Part shown: positions 53,479 through 61,334 of the stretch, piece by piece
Layout of the letters: each line of letters opens with the position of its first letter
Numbering within the stretch: position 1 is the first letter of the stretch
Assembly: GCA_963772445.1 (NCBI GenBank)
Contig: CAVYXK010000014.1
Coordinates: 434,001 to 498,000 of the forward strand
Direction of reading: 5' to 3'
From: CAVYXK01 sp963772445
GTDB taxonomy: Bacteria; Pseudomonadota; Alphaproteobacteria; Acetobacterales; Acetobacteraceae
Length of the DNA stretch: 64,000 nucleotides
Position numbers and translations under genes: made by a program
The notes under the pieces: model-generated
Seen by the model: the letters and a program-made list of their open reading frames with translations, nothing else
Database searches by the model: none
What the model was told of the DNA's origin: nothing

Positions 53479-53672
53479 TGATGCCGCGAACCGAGGGCGG
53501 CGACTTTTCCTTGCGCGGTGATACCGGCCGACCCTTCGGCTGACCGGTAGTGAGTCTTGTTTCGCGCGCAGCCGCCACACCAACCTGCGCGCGATACAAC
53601 TTCGCATGATTCAAGCCTCATGCTCCGCTGTATTATGTAACTCATACGGTGTTCTTCAGGACGGACATTGCC

Positions 53673-54347
53673 GTGACAGAGTCTGATGAGCACGTCCCCC
53701 TGAGCGGCCGGATGGCGCAAAAGCTTATTGCCGCTAAGCAGGCCTGGGCGCGCGACGGACGCCTGCTGACCGGCACCACTGCCGATCCGGCACGTGATCG
53801 ACTGCCGCCTGGGCTGAGGCTTGTGCGCGACTGGCCGGTGCTCGATCTTGGCGTGCAGCCGGACGTGACGGCGCAGAAGTTCCGCCTCGACATCGACGGC
53901 GCTGTGGCCCACCCGCTCAGCCTGCACCTGGATGAATTCATGGCGCTGCCGCAAGAGGACCGCGTATCCGATATTCACTGCGTCACACAGTGGTCGCGCT
54001 ACGACAATCGCTGGACCGGCGTGGCCGCGCGTATGTTGTTGGCAATGGTGCAGCCAAAGGACGAAGCGCGGCACGTCATCTTCCATTCATACGACGGCTA
54101 CACCACCAATGTCCGGCTCGATCAGTTCGACCGGCCGGATGTGTTCCTGGTGCACACATGGAACGGCACCCCGCTCTCGCGCGAGCATGGCGGCCCGGTG
54201 CGGGTGCTGATCCCGCATCTCTATTTCTGGAAATCGGCGAAATGGGTACGACGCGTCGAAATCAGCATCGCCGGCCGGACGGGCTTCTGGGAGCAGCGCG
54301 GCTATCACGACAACGGCGATCCCGGGGCGGAAGAGCGTTATCGCTGA
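53673..54347 (+). CDS. sulfite oxidase-like molybdopterin oxidoreductase
   Basis: 224 residues from GTG 53673 (an upstream GTG at 53649 is also possible). The oxidoreductase molybdopterin-binding fold is shown by the conserved active-site segment DIHCVTQWSRYDNRWTGV with the Mo-liganding Cys, followed by HSYDGYTTNVRLDQF, HTWNGTPLSREHGGPVRVLIP, YFWKSAKWVRRVEI and the terminal GFWEQRGYHDNGDPGAEERY, all typical of sulfite oxidase/YedY-like proteins. There is no signal peptide and no dimerisation domain, so it is a short cytoplasmic-type member. A decayed duplicate lies at 47785-48216, on the other side of the interrupted solute-binding-protein gene. Confidence 0.88.
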   Translation: MTESDEHVPLSGRMAQKLIAAKQAWARDGRLLTGTTADPARDRLPPGLRLVRDWPVLDLGVQPDVTAQKFRLDIDGAVAHPLSLHLDEFMALPQEDRVSDIHCVTQWSRYDNRWTGVAARMLLAMVQPKDEARHVIFHSYDGYTTNVRLDQFDRPDVFLVHTWNGTPLSREHGGPVRVLIPHLYFWKSAKWVRRVEISIAGRTGFWEQRGYHDNGDPGAEERYR

Positions 54348-54359
54348 AACCGTTGTCCG

Positions 54360-55412
54360 TCACCACTCGGGCATGAATCCCAAGATCCGTCCGAACCGTT
54401 GGCGATAGAGCGGCCAAACCTCGGGATTGACCAGCCGCGGCGGGCGCTTGCCGTCCAGGATGTCGAGCAACTGCTCGGCCGCAAACCGGCCCATATTGTG
54501 CCGCGACTCATGCGTCACCCCGGCCGTGTGCGGGCTGGCCAGCACGTTGTCGAACCGCAGCAGCTCATGATCGGGGTCGGGCGGTTCCTTCTCCCACACA
54601 TCCAAACCCGCGCCGGCGATCCGCCCGCTTGCCAGGGCGTCGGCCAATGCCGCCTCGTCATGGACGCCGCCCCGCGCAGTGGTGATAAAATACGCGTCCG
54701 GCCGCATCAGCGCGTACTCGCCGGCGCTGATCATCCCGCGCGTCTCCGCCGTCAGCGGACAATTCACCGACACATAGTCCGAATCGCGCAGCAGATCATT
54801 CAGCTCGACCTTCTCTGCTGCGCGTGCGGCAATCTCCTCGGCCGTGAGATAAGGATCGTAGGCCAGCACTCGCATGCGGAACAGCCCGCGGCACAGTTCG
54901 GCCACGCGGCTGCCGATATTGCCGATCCCGATGATGCCGATCGTGCGGCCGGCCACGTCGTGGCCCTTATATGCGATCCGCTGGACATCCTTCTGGCGCC
55001 GCATGGCCCGGTCTCCCTCGCCGATGCGCTTCGACAGCGCCAGCATCATCGCCAGCACGTGCTCGGCGACACCTTCCTTGTTGCCGCCGGTCTGGTTGAC
55101 CACCGCAACCCCGGCCGCCGTGCAGGCCGACACATCGACCGTGTCGTACCCGGCGCCGTTGGAGGAGATCGCCAGCAGATTCGGCGTGCGTGCCAGCAAC
55201 GCCGCCGTGCCATGATATTTCGCTGCCAGCTCGTCCCGCGTGGCACCGATCTGATAAGCGTGCGCCCGCGCCAGGATCGGCTCGGCCACGTCGTCTGGAC
55301 TGTCGTTGAACAGGCGGTCGAGTTTCACGTCGGGGCGGCGGGCGATGATCTCGGCGAAGACCGGTGCCGGCAGATCATTCACGTGGAACACGCGTCTGGT
55401 GTTCGGAGCCAT
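54360..55412 (-). CDS. D-2-hydroxyacid dehydrogenase (NAD-dependent)
   Basis: 350 residues. The N-terminal substrate domain contains ISSNGAGYDTVDVSACTAAGVAVVNQTGGNKEGVAEHVLAMML. The Rossmann domain has GRTIGIIGIGNIGSRVAELCRG, and the catalytic Arg/Glu/His segments are TARGGVHDEAAL, LDVWEKEPP and SPHTAGVTHESRHNM. The family reduces 2-keto acids or oxidises D-2-hydroxyacids such as phosphoglycerate or glyoxylate; the substrate is not evident. It is convergent with the molybdopterin gene, 12 bp away. The following EthD gene, 124 bp upstream, is on the same strand. Confidence 0.92.
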   Translation of the reverse strand: MAPNTRRVFHVNDLPAPVFAEIIARRPDVKLDRLFNDSPDDVAEPILARAHAYQIGATRDELAAKYHGTAALLARTPNLLAISSNGAGYDTVDVSACTAAGVAVVNQTGGNKEGVAEHVLAMMLALSKRIGEGDRAMRRQKDVQRIAYKGHDVAGRTIGIIGIGNIGSRVAELCRGLFRMRVLAYDPYLTAEEIAARAAEKVELNDLLRDSDYVSVNCPLTAETRGMISAGEYALMRPDAYFITTARGGVHDEAALADALASGRIAGAGLDVWEKEPPDPDHELLRFDNVLASPHTAGVTHESRHNMGRFAAEQLLDILDGKRPPRLVNPEVWPLYRQRFGRILGFMPEW

Positions 55413-55536
55413 GCGTTGGACCTCTTGCTACGGTACCGGCGGGGTTCAGGATTCGCCCTGGACCACCGCCGGCTGTCGGGCTCCGATGAACGTCAGCCGC
55501 GCGTTGAAGTCCAGGCCGCGATGCGGATCGTTGGAG

Positions 55537-55848
55537 TCATAGCAGAACGTCGTTGATCTGAATGACGGGCTGGACGTTCGAAAAGTTGGGAATGTCGCCG
55601 ATGATCTCCGCCCCGTGCCGATCGAGTGCCTGCTGAAACGCAGCCGCCGAGTCGAAGGTCAGAAGCGCCATGATCGAGTAGGTCGGCGCTCCGCCGCCGG
55701 GCGCGCTACTGCCGCGAAGCACCTTCGCCTCGCGCAGCCCGCAGTCCTTCCAACGCGCGCCGACCATCGGAACATGCGTCTTGAGGTAGTAGTCCACGTC
55801 GAAGCTGGCGCCTTCGCTGGCGGGGTACATGACGCTGACCATGATCAT
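55537..55848 (-). CDS. EthD-domain protein
   Basis: 103 residues from ATG 55848 after GGAGG (a longer frame to 55896 lacks a site). Pattern: MIMVSVMYPASEGASFDVDYYLKTHVPMVG, then YSIMALLTFDSAAAFQQALDRHGAEIIGDIPNFSNVQPVIQINDV, the ferredoxin-like dimeric alpha/beta-barrel of EthD-type proteins. They are small accessory or degradative enzymes of uncertain reaction, often near redox genes. Probably co-transcribed with the dehydrogenase. Confidence 0.85.
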   Translation of the reverse strand: MIMVSVMYPASEGASFDVDYYLKTHVPMVGARWKDCGLREAKVLRGSSAPGGGAPTYSIMALLTFDSAAAFQQALDRHGAEIIGDIPNFSNVQPVIQINDVLL

Positions 55849-56021
55849 CGGCTTGCCTCCGTTTCTTCCTGCTGCTGCGCCGTCAGCTTCCGACACCGGC
55901 AGCCGATTGGGAAGCTCCGCGACCGACGCCCTGGCTGCCGGGCGGCGTTAGGCAGATGCCGCGCTGGTGGGTTAGGTTGGGGTCCACTCGCGGCGTTTGC
56001 CGTTGTTGCGTGGACACGACG

Positions 56022-56378
56022 ATGAACTGGATCACTCTCGCCTGGCTGCCGCTTGTCGCTGTCGTCACGGTCGCCGCGGCGCCGTCCGAAAACCCGAGCG
56101 CGCTCGACGACTATCCGACGGCGGCCCGCGCCGACTACGTATTGGGTTGCATGGCGGTCAATGGGGGCACCCAGGATGCGCTGCAGCGCTGCTCCTGCTC
56201 GGTCGATGTGATCGCCTCTATCGTGCCGTATAGGGACTATCAGGAGGCGGAGACGGTATTGCGTATGCGTCAGGGCGTCGGAGGCTATCTGGCCGACGAG
56301 TTCCAGGCGCCGCCGACTGCCGAGCTTGTGCGCGAACTGCGCGAGGCGCAGGCGGAGGCCGAGGTCCGCTGCTTCTGA
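56022..56378 (+). CDS. secreted cysteine-containing protein
   Basis: 118 residues from ATG 56022. It has a signal peptide (MNWITLAWLPLVAVVTVAAAPS) and a mature part with four cysteines (YVLGCMAVNG, LQRCSCSVDVI, and VRCF at the end). Two regular helices follow (EAETVLRMRQGVGG, TAELVRELREAQAEAEV). The CxC pair and spacing suggest disulfides in the periplasm. No named family is recognised. Its last 90 bp overlap the extended 3' end of the convergent LysR gene. Confidence 0.7.
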   Translation: MNWITLAWLPLVAVVTVAAAPSENPSALDDYPTAARADYVLGCMAVNGGTQDALQRCSCSVDVIASIVPYRDYQEAETVLRMRQGVGGYLADEFQAPPTAELVRELREAQAEAEVRCF

Positions 56379-57355
56379 TGGGGGCGTCCGGTCACGTGCC
56401 GCAAGGGGGTTGTGCGCTTGCTCCGCGGCCCCCTCCCCCCGGCCCCCCTCCCGCAAGAGCGGGAGAGGTGGAGTTCCAGGCGGTGGGCGAGCCAGCGGGA
56501 GGCGGGGCCGGGCGGGTGGTCGGTGCGATGCACGAGGCCGAGTTCGAAGCGGTGCTCCGCGGCGTCTTCCAGCTTCAGGCGCACCAGCCGGCCGGCCGCC
56601 AGGTCGTCGGCCACCATGTGCGCGGGCATGTTGCCCCAGCCGAGCCCGGCCAGCAGCATGGCGTGCTTCGCCCCGAGATCACCGAGACGCCAGGTGCGCA
56701 AGGCGTGGACGGCGAAATCCTGCCCCTCGGTGAGGCGGGTGCGGTCGGTCAGCACGAGTTGAAGCTGATCGCGCACCGCGGCCCGGGGGATCGGCCCGGG
56801 GATCGATGCCAGCAGGTGCGCAGGTGGGGCGACGGTGACCAGGATCACCTCGCCGATGCGGCGCCATTCGAGCTCGGGGCAGGCCACGGCGACACGCCCG
56901 CTCACGCCAAGGCCGGCGGCGCCGTCGAGAATAAGCTGGGTGACGCCGCCCAGTGCCTCGATGCAGAGACGGAGCGTGACGGTGGGGAAGGCGGCGGCGA
57001 AGTCCCGCAGCACCTCGACCAGCGCGCAGGTGGGGAACAATACATCAACGGCGAGCGCGATCTCGGCCTCCAGCCCGCGCTGCAGGCCGGCGGCGCGGGC
57101 ACGCATCTCGTCCACCAGCAGCCCGACCCGGCGAGCGTCGGCCAGCAGGGCGCGGCCGGCCTCGGTCAATACCGGGAGGCGGCCGTCGCGCTCGAACAGC
57201 GTCACGCCGAGCAGCGATTCCAGGTTGGCGATAGTGTAGCTGACCACGGATTGGGCGCGGTTCAGCCGCCGCGCGGCCGCCGAGAAGCTGCCGGTATCGG
57301 CGACGGCGGTGAACACGCGAAGCTGGTCGAGCGTCGGCAGGCTGGGATCCGGCAT
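56285..57355 (-). CDS. LysR-family regulator with abnormal C-terminus
   Basis: From ATG 57355: LPTLDQLRVFTAVADTGSFSAAARRLNRAQSVVSYTIANLESLLGVTLFERDG is the winged HTH. A LysR effector domain follows (LEAEIALAVDVLFPTCALVEVLRDFAAAFP, LAGLGWGNMPAHMVADDLAAGRLV). Family members usually end about 300 residues in, here at PASRWLAHRLELHLS. The frame then runs through a dispersed GC-rich repeat (56446-56469) and on for a further basic, low-complexity 50 residues that overlap the convergent secreted-protein gene. The repeat insertion probably removed the original stop. It is divergent from wrbA, its likely target. Confidence 0.87.
   Translation of the reverse strand: MPDPSLPTLDQLRVFTAVADTGSFSAAARRLNRAQSVVSYTIANLESLLGVTLFERDGRLPVLTEAGRALLADARRVGLLVDEMRARAAGLQRGLEAEIALAVDVLFPTCALVEVLRDFAAAFPTVTLRLCIEALGGVTQLILDGAAGLGVSGRVAVACPELEWRRIGEVILVTVAPPAHLLASIPGPIPRAAVRDQLQLVLTDRTRLTEGQDFAVHALRTWRLGDLGAKHAMLLAGLGWGNMPAHMVADDLAAGRLVRLKLEDAAEHRFELGLVHRTDHPPGPASRWLAHRLELHLSRSCGRGAGGRGPRSKRTTPLRHVTGRPHQKQRTSASACASRSSRTSSAVGGAWNSSAR
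56446..56469. repeat. dispersed REP-like repeat, copy R3 (degenerate)
   Basis: CCTCCCGCAAGAGCGGGAGAGG is related to the first hairpin of R1 and R2, preceded by a C-rich run (CCCCCTCCCCCCGGCCCCCC). It lies within the 3' extension of the LysR reading frame. Confidence 0.6.
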
Positions 57356-57399
57356 ATCCAATCTATCGCTGCGTTCTATCGATATTATGCCGATTGGAT
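57356..57399. promoter_or_regulatory. inverted repeats between lysR and wrbA
   Basis: ATCCAATC (57356-57363) is inverted at 57392-57399 (GATTGGAT), with the palindrome TATCGATA at 57377-57384 between. The first arm touches the regulator's start codon. This is a plausible LysR-type operator region controlling both divergent genes. Confidence 0.45.
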
Positions 57400-57453
57400 A
57401 GATGGCGAGACGACCCATTTGGCTGAGCGACCAACCACCCGAAGGATCGCCCG

Positions 57454-58080
57454 ATGGCTGCCAATGTCCTGATTGCGTTCTATTCCCGCTCCGGCGTCAC
57501 CGAGGCGCTGGCGCTCGCCGTGGCCGAAGGCACCCGCGAGGCCGGCGCGGAACCGCGCCTGCGTCGCGCTCGTGAACTGGTCGGCCCCGAGATCATGGCG
57601 AAAGCTCCAGGCTGGGCGGAGAACGCCGAGCGAATGAACGCAGCCTATGCTGCACCGACCGAGGCCGATGCCGAGTGGGCGGACGCCATCATCTTCGGCA
57701 CCCCCACCCGGTTCGGCAGCGTGTCGTCGGAGCTGAAGGCGTATATCGACAGTCTCGGCGGGCTGTGGTTCCGCGGCCGGCTGAACGGCAAGACGGGCGC
57801 GGTATTCGCGTCCACCTCGACCTTACATGGCGGCAACGAGAGCACGCTGCTGTCGCTGTATAACCCGATGGCGCATCTCGGCCTCATCATCGTACCGCTG
57901 GGGTACGCCGATGCGGTGATGTACAAGGCAGGCACGCCGTATGGGGCGACCGCGGTGTCGGGCACCCAGGCCGCGCCCCCGAGAGCAGAAGACCTGGAGG
58001 TCGCGCGGTTTCAGGGCCGTCGGGTGGCCCAGGTCGCCGCGGCTCTGAAGGCCGCGGGGATCACTGCAACCAGGGAATGA
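57454..58080 (+). CDS. WrbA-type NAD(P)H:quinone oxidoreductase
   Basis: 208 residues with a flavodoxin-like fold. The FMN phosphate loop is IAFYSRSGVTEALA, and WADAIIFGTPTRFGSVSSELKAYIDSLGGLW and ASTSTLHGGNESTLLSLYNPMAHLGLIIVPLGY are the WrbA/type IV quinone oxidoreductase blocks. It performs two-electron reduction of quinones, protecting against redox cycling. It is transcribed divergently from the LysR gene, and its stop overlaps the pirin start (ATGA), consistent with a quinone/oxidative-stress operon. Confidence 0.92.
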   Translation: MAANVLIAFYSRSGVTEALALAVAEGTREAGAEPRLRRARELVGPEIMAKAPGWAENAERMNAAYAAPTEADAEWADAIIFGTPTRFGSVSSELKAYIDSLGGLWFRGRLNGKTGAVFASTSTLHGGNESTLLSLYNPMAHLGLIIVPLGYADAVMYKAGTPYGATAVSGTQAAPPRAEDLEVARFQGRRVAQVAAALKAAGITATRE

Positions 58081-58787
58081 GGCAGCCGATGATCACGATC
58101 CGTCGTTCCGACGAACGCGGCCATAGCCGGCACGGCTGGCTCGACAGCCGCCACACTTTCTCGTTCGCCGAGTACCGCGACCCGAAATTCGTCGGGTTCG
58201 GGCCGCTGCTGGTGATCAACGAGGACCGCGTCGCCCCCGGCGCCGGGTTCCCGACCCATCCGCATCGCGACATGGAGATTCTGTCCTGGGTGCTGGAGGG
58301 TGCGCTGGAGCACAAGGACAGTGCCGGCAATGCCGCGATCATCCGCCCCGGCGAGCTGCAACGGATGAGCGCGGGGACGGGGATTCGGCATTCCGAGTTC
58401 AACCACTCGAAGACGGAGCCGGTGCATTTCTTGCAAATTTGGATTGCGCCCGAACACGACGGTCTGCCGCCGGGCTATGCGCAGAAATCGTTTGCCGGCG
58501 AGATTGAGGGAGGGTTGCGGCTGATCGGATCGCGGGACGGGCGCGATGGCTCGGTCGTGGTGCATCAGGACGTCAATGTCTGGTCCGCGCAGTTGGCGCG
58601 AGACCAGGAAAGCGAGCTGCCAGTGGCATCGGGCCGCGGGCAGTGGGTGCAGGTGACGCGCGGTGAGATTCGGCTGAACGGCGAGCGGCTTGTGGCCGGC
58701 GACGGCGCGGCAGTGTCGGGCGAGAGCTCGCTGCGGCTGCGGGGGGTCGAGCCGGCGGAACTGCTGGTGTTCGATATGGGTGGCTGA
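58077..58787 (+). CDS. pirin-family cupin protein
   Basis: 236 residues. The N-terminal cupin is diagnostic: SDERGHSRHGWLDSRHTFSFAEY, GFPTHPHRDMEILSWVLEGALEHKDS (two metal His in HPH plus a later His/Glu) and QRMSAGTGIRHSEFNHS. Bacterial pirins such as YhhW have quercetinase-like dioxygenase or redox-sensing activity. The gene starts inside the wrbA stop, so translation is coupled. Length is typical. Confidence 0.93.
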   Translation: MRQPMITIRRSDERGHSRHGWLDSRHTFSFAEYRDPKFVGFGPLLVINEDRVAPGAGFPTHPHRDMEILSWVLEGALEHKDSAGNAAIIRPGELQRMSAGTGIRHSEFNHSKTEPVHFLQIWIAPEHDGLPPGYAQKSFAGEIEGGLRLIGSRDGRDGSVVVHQDVNVWSAQLARDQESELPVASGRGQWVQVTRGEIRLNGERLVAGDGAAVSGESSLRLRGVEPAELLVFDMGG

Positions 58788-58818
58788 TACCTGTTCCGGA
58801 TCGCTGTCCGAAGCATCG

Positions 58819-59313
58819 ATGAACGATAGAGATGGCGTGCGGATCGAGGCCGCGCCGATCGCGACAGAAGAGGTGCGCGCATTGGTCGGTGAGCTCGAGG
58901 CCGTTCTCTCGGCGGAGTATGCGCCGGAACAGCGGCATGGATTGGCGCTCGACGCGATCTTTCAGCCGCGTATCCGGTTCTTTCTCGCGAGACTGCACGG
59001 TGTCGCGGTGGGCTGCGGCGGCGTGGCTCTGTTCTCCGATTTTGCCGAGGTCAAGCGGATGTACGTGCGTGAGGGCGTGCGGGGACAGGGGGTGGCAGAG
59101 GCGATCCTGGCGCGCATCGAGCAAGAGGCGCGCGGCGCCGGACTGTCTTTGTTGCGGCTGGAGACGGGAGAGCGCCAGCTTGCGGCGATGCGGCTTTACG
59201 TGCGTGCCGGCTTCGTGCGCTGTCCGGCATTCGGCGACTATGCGCTGATGGCTCCGCAATCAATTGCAACGAGCGTGTTCTTCGAGAAGCGGATTGCCTT
59301 GCCCGCCGCGTGA
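58819..59313 (+). CDS. GNAT-family acetyltransferase
   Basis: 164 residues from ATG 58819. The acetyl-CoA binding motif is in MYVREGVRGQGVAEAILARIEQEA (R-x-x-G-x-G/A type), followed by LLRLETGERQLAAMRLYVRAGFVR, the typical GNAT C-terminal strands. Upstream FLARLHGVAVGCGGVALF is strand 4. The target amine is unknown. It lies 31 bp after the pirin gene and probably belongs to the same operon. Confidence 0.88.
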   Translation: MNDRDGVRIEAAPIATEEVRALVGELEAVLSAEYAPEQRHGLALDAIFQPRIRFFLARLHGVAVGCGGVALFSDFAEVKRMYVREGVRGQGVAEAILARIEQEARGAGLSLLRLETGERQLAAMRLYVRAGFVRCPAFGDYALMAPQSIATSVFFEKRIALPAA

Positions 59314-59330
59314 GGGCGCAGAGGCGCGCA

Positions 59331-60233
59331 TCACACAATTCGGGCGAGCGGCAGCTTGGTGCCGGCGGCAGCGCGCTCGGCCAGCACCTCGCGGCGGAAG
59401 CGGAACAACTTGGCCGGACGGCCGCCGGTCTCGCGCGCCTCGTGCTCCGTCTCTTCCACCAGTGCCTGCTGCTCCATCAATCGCCGGAAATTCTGCTTAT
59501 GCAACAATCGCCCAGCCAGCGCCTCGACGGTCCGTTGCAATTGTAATAATGTGAACTCCGGCGGCATCAGCTCGAAGACCACTGGGCGGTACTTGATCTT
59601 GGCACGCAACCTGGCGATCCCGGTGGCCAGAATGCGCCGGTGGTCATGCATCATCGGCGTGCCCGGCAAAGCCGATGCGCCGGCCCCCGCCTCTGGCACC
59701 AGCCCCGCCTCCCACAGCAGCTCGTACCGCTGCAACACCAGCTCGTCGTTCCAGCCCTCGCCATCCAGCCCGAAATCGACTGATGCCCGCAACCGCCGCT
59801 CGCGACGGACCGTTGCGCTGCCGCCACGCGCCCAGGCGGCGAGCAAAGGTGCGATTTCCTGCCGCACCAGCGCCGGCCCGTCGGCGCGCCAGTCTTCCCA
59901 CGGGAAGAACCGGTACCAGCTCTGCCAGCCCACGCTGGGCGTCCCGCCCTGGCCGGCTTCGCGCGTCAGCGCGAGATAGCTGATCGAGACATGCCGCGAG
60001 CCCTGCGCCGTGCGGTCGCGGTCGGCGAAGGTGTAGAGCTGCTCGACATAGCCCAGCGGATGCCGGGTCTGCTGCTCCACCCAGGAGCGCAGCCCTGCTT
60101 GCAGCGAGCGGTGACCAGGCTCGAGCGGGCCGGCGGGCAGAGCGTGGCCGTGTTCGATTGTCAGGACGCGGGGCTCGCCATGCGTCACGGCGACGAGCAC
60201 CGCGATCAACTCGGCTGCGAGGCTCTCTGCCAT
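59331..60233 (-). CDS. NrtR-like Nudix/winged-helix NAD regulator
   Basis: 300 residues from ATG 60233. The N-terminal part is a Nudix-like domain (VAVTHGEPRVLTIEHGHALPAGPLEPGHRSLQAGLRSWVEQQT) without an obvious intact Nudix box, as expected for a sensor rather than an enzyme. The C-terminal part (MPPEFTLLQLQRTVEALAGRLLHKQNFRRLMEQQALVEETE) is the winged HTH typical of the NrtR group, followed by a GGRPAKLFRFRRE hook. NrtR proteins repress NAD-synthesis or salvage genes and sense ADP-ribose or NAD-related ligands. The target genes are not visible here, though nadD lies about 50 kb away in the window. Confidence 0.82.
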   Translation of the reverse strand: MAESLAAELIAVLVAVTHGEPRVLTIEHGHALPAGPLEPGHRSLQAGLRSWVEQQTRHPLGYVEQLYTFADRDRTAQGSRHVSISYLALTREAGQGGTPSVGWQSWYRFFPWEDWRADGPALVRQEIAPLLAAWARGGSATVRRERRLRASVDFGLDGEGWNDELVLQRYELLWEAGLVPEAGAGASALPGTPMMHDHRRILATGIARLRAKIKYRPVVFELMPPEFTLLQLQRTVEALAGRLLHKQNFRRLMEQQALVEETEHEARETGGRPAKLFRFRREVLAERAAAGTKLPLARIV

Positions 60234-60269
60234 CCCTGGTGGTTCTCGGCCTGTTTCAGAGAGGTCCAC

Positions 60270-60608
60270 GCGCCTGTCCTCTTATCAGGCGGCATTTATC
60301 GCGCGCCCGAATATTCCCCCAATATACGGAAATGGTCCGCTCCTAGGGGGCGGTCAGGCCCCTTTTGGGAGGGCGATTGCGTTTGGCGCCTCGTCATTGC
60401 GGGGCCCCATTGGGCCGGCAATGAAAAGAGGACAACGAGTTGGAGAAGGGCGCCGTTCTGGGCTCCTACCGCAAGGAATGAAAAGGGCCGCCCCGTTGGA
60501 GCGGCCCGAGGTCCAGGGATCGTTGGGGCAAAACGTGGCAGCCGCTGCCCGGTTCTCGGAGGTCCGAGGCGACTGGTGGCAGATACGCCGTCAGAAGGAG
60601 GACTTACG
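60270..60608. other. intergenic region before DUF2147 gene
   Basis: About 340 bp with several GC-rich hairpins but no convincing gene. GGGGCCCC and two AATGAAAAGRGG-like segments near 60419 and 60477 are visible. It contains the start region of the NrtR-like gene and the AGGAGG site for the downstream gene at about 60595-60602. Confidence 0.4.
60481..60507 (-). terminator. intrinsic terminator candidate on minus strand
   Basis: Perfect 7-bp stem GGGCCGC/GCGGCCC with a 9-base loop, followed on the minus strand by TTTT. It could stop or attenuate leftward transcription ahead of the NrtR-like gene. The T-run is short. Confidence 0.45.
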
Positions 60609-61070
60609 ATGTCCCGTTCGGGGCTGAATCCTATCCTGATCGGCGTCAGCATCGCCGTCTGTGTCAGTGTTGGCGCGGCGGCTCGCGAAATGCCGATGCC
60701 GGCCGCGCCACAGGGCCAATGGACTACGGCGAACGGCGGCGGGGTGATCGAGATTGGCTGGTGCGGGGCGACTCTGTGTGGCCGGATTGTCGGGATCAAG
60801 AGGGCGCCAGGTGAGCCAATACCCATGGACTACCAAGGCCGCTCGCAATGCGACCTGACCATCATCACGGACGAGAGGCCGACTCAGGATGGCGTCTGGC
60901 TAGGCCACGTCACCGATCCACGCAACGGCAAGGAGTATCAGGCGGAGATCTGGGTGGACGACGCCGGCCAGCTCAATCTGCGGGGCTTCGTCGGTGTACC
61001 GCTCCTCGGCCGCACGGAGAAATGGCATCGCTTTGCCGGTCATTTGGGCCCTGAGTGCATGGTGACCTGA
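60609..61070 (+). CDS. DUF2147 secreted protein
   Basis: 153 residues from ATG 60609 after AGGAGG. A signal peptide (LNPILIGVSIAVCVSVGAAAREM) precedes the DUF2147 domain: GQWTTANGGGVIEIGWCGATLCGRIVGI, then DLTIITDERPTQDGVWLGHVTDPRNGKEYQAEIWVDDAGQLNLRGFVGVPLLGRTEKWHR. DUF2147 proteins are periplasmic small beta-barrels of unknown function in proteobacteria. Complete and of normal length. The 264 bp downstream up to the ku gene show no gene. Confidence 0.9.
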   Translation: MSRSGLNPILIGVSIAVCVSVGAAAREMPMPAAPQGQWTTANGGGVIEIGWCGATLCGRIVGIKRAPGEPIPMDYQGRSQCDLTIITDERPTQDGVWLGHVTDPRNGKEYQAEIWVDDAGQLNLRGFVGVPLLGRTEKWHRFAGHLGPECMVT

Positions 61071-61334
61071 CGGCGACGGCGCCAAGCGACGCGGCGACGC
61101 GCAAGCAGAAACGAGAAGCGCCGGTAACACGCACGTGATCTCGCGGCCACGGGGGGCCGGCACTGGCCAGCGCCAGTGGATTTCGACATGGAATCAGGAC
61201 GCTACGCATGGCACGTTGAGAGCAAGGTTTAATTGCGGCCAATAGTCCCTCGGCCTATCGGCTCCCTTACGTTGGAGCGAGAACTCGGATTTAGTTTCGT
61301 CGACTGACCGGCAAAGCGTGTGGAGACGCGAACC

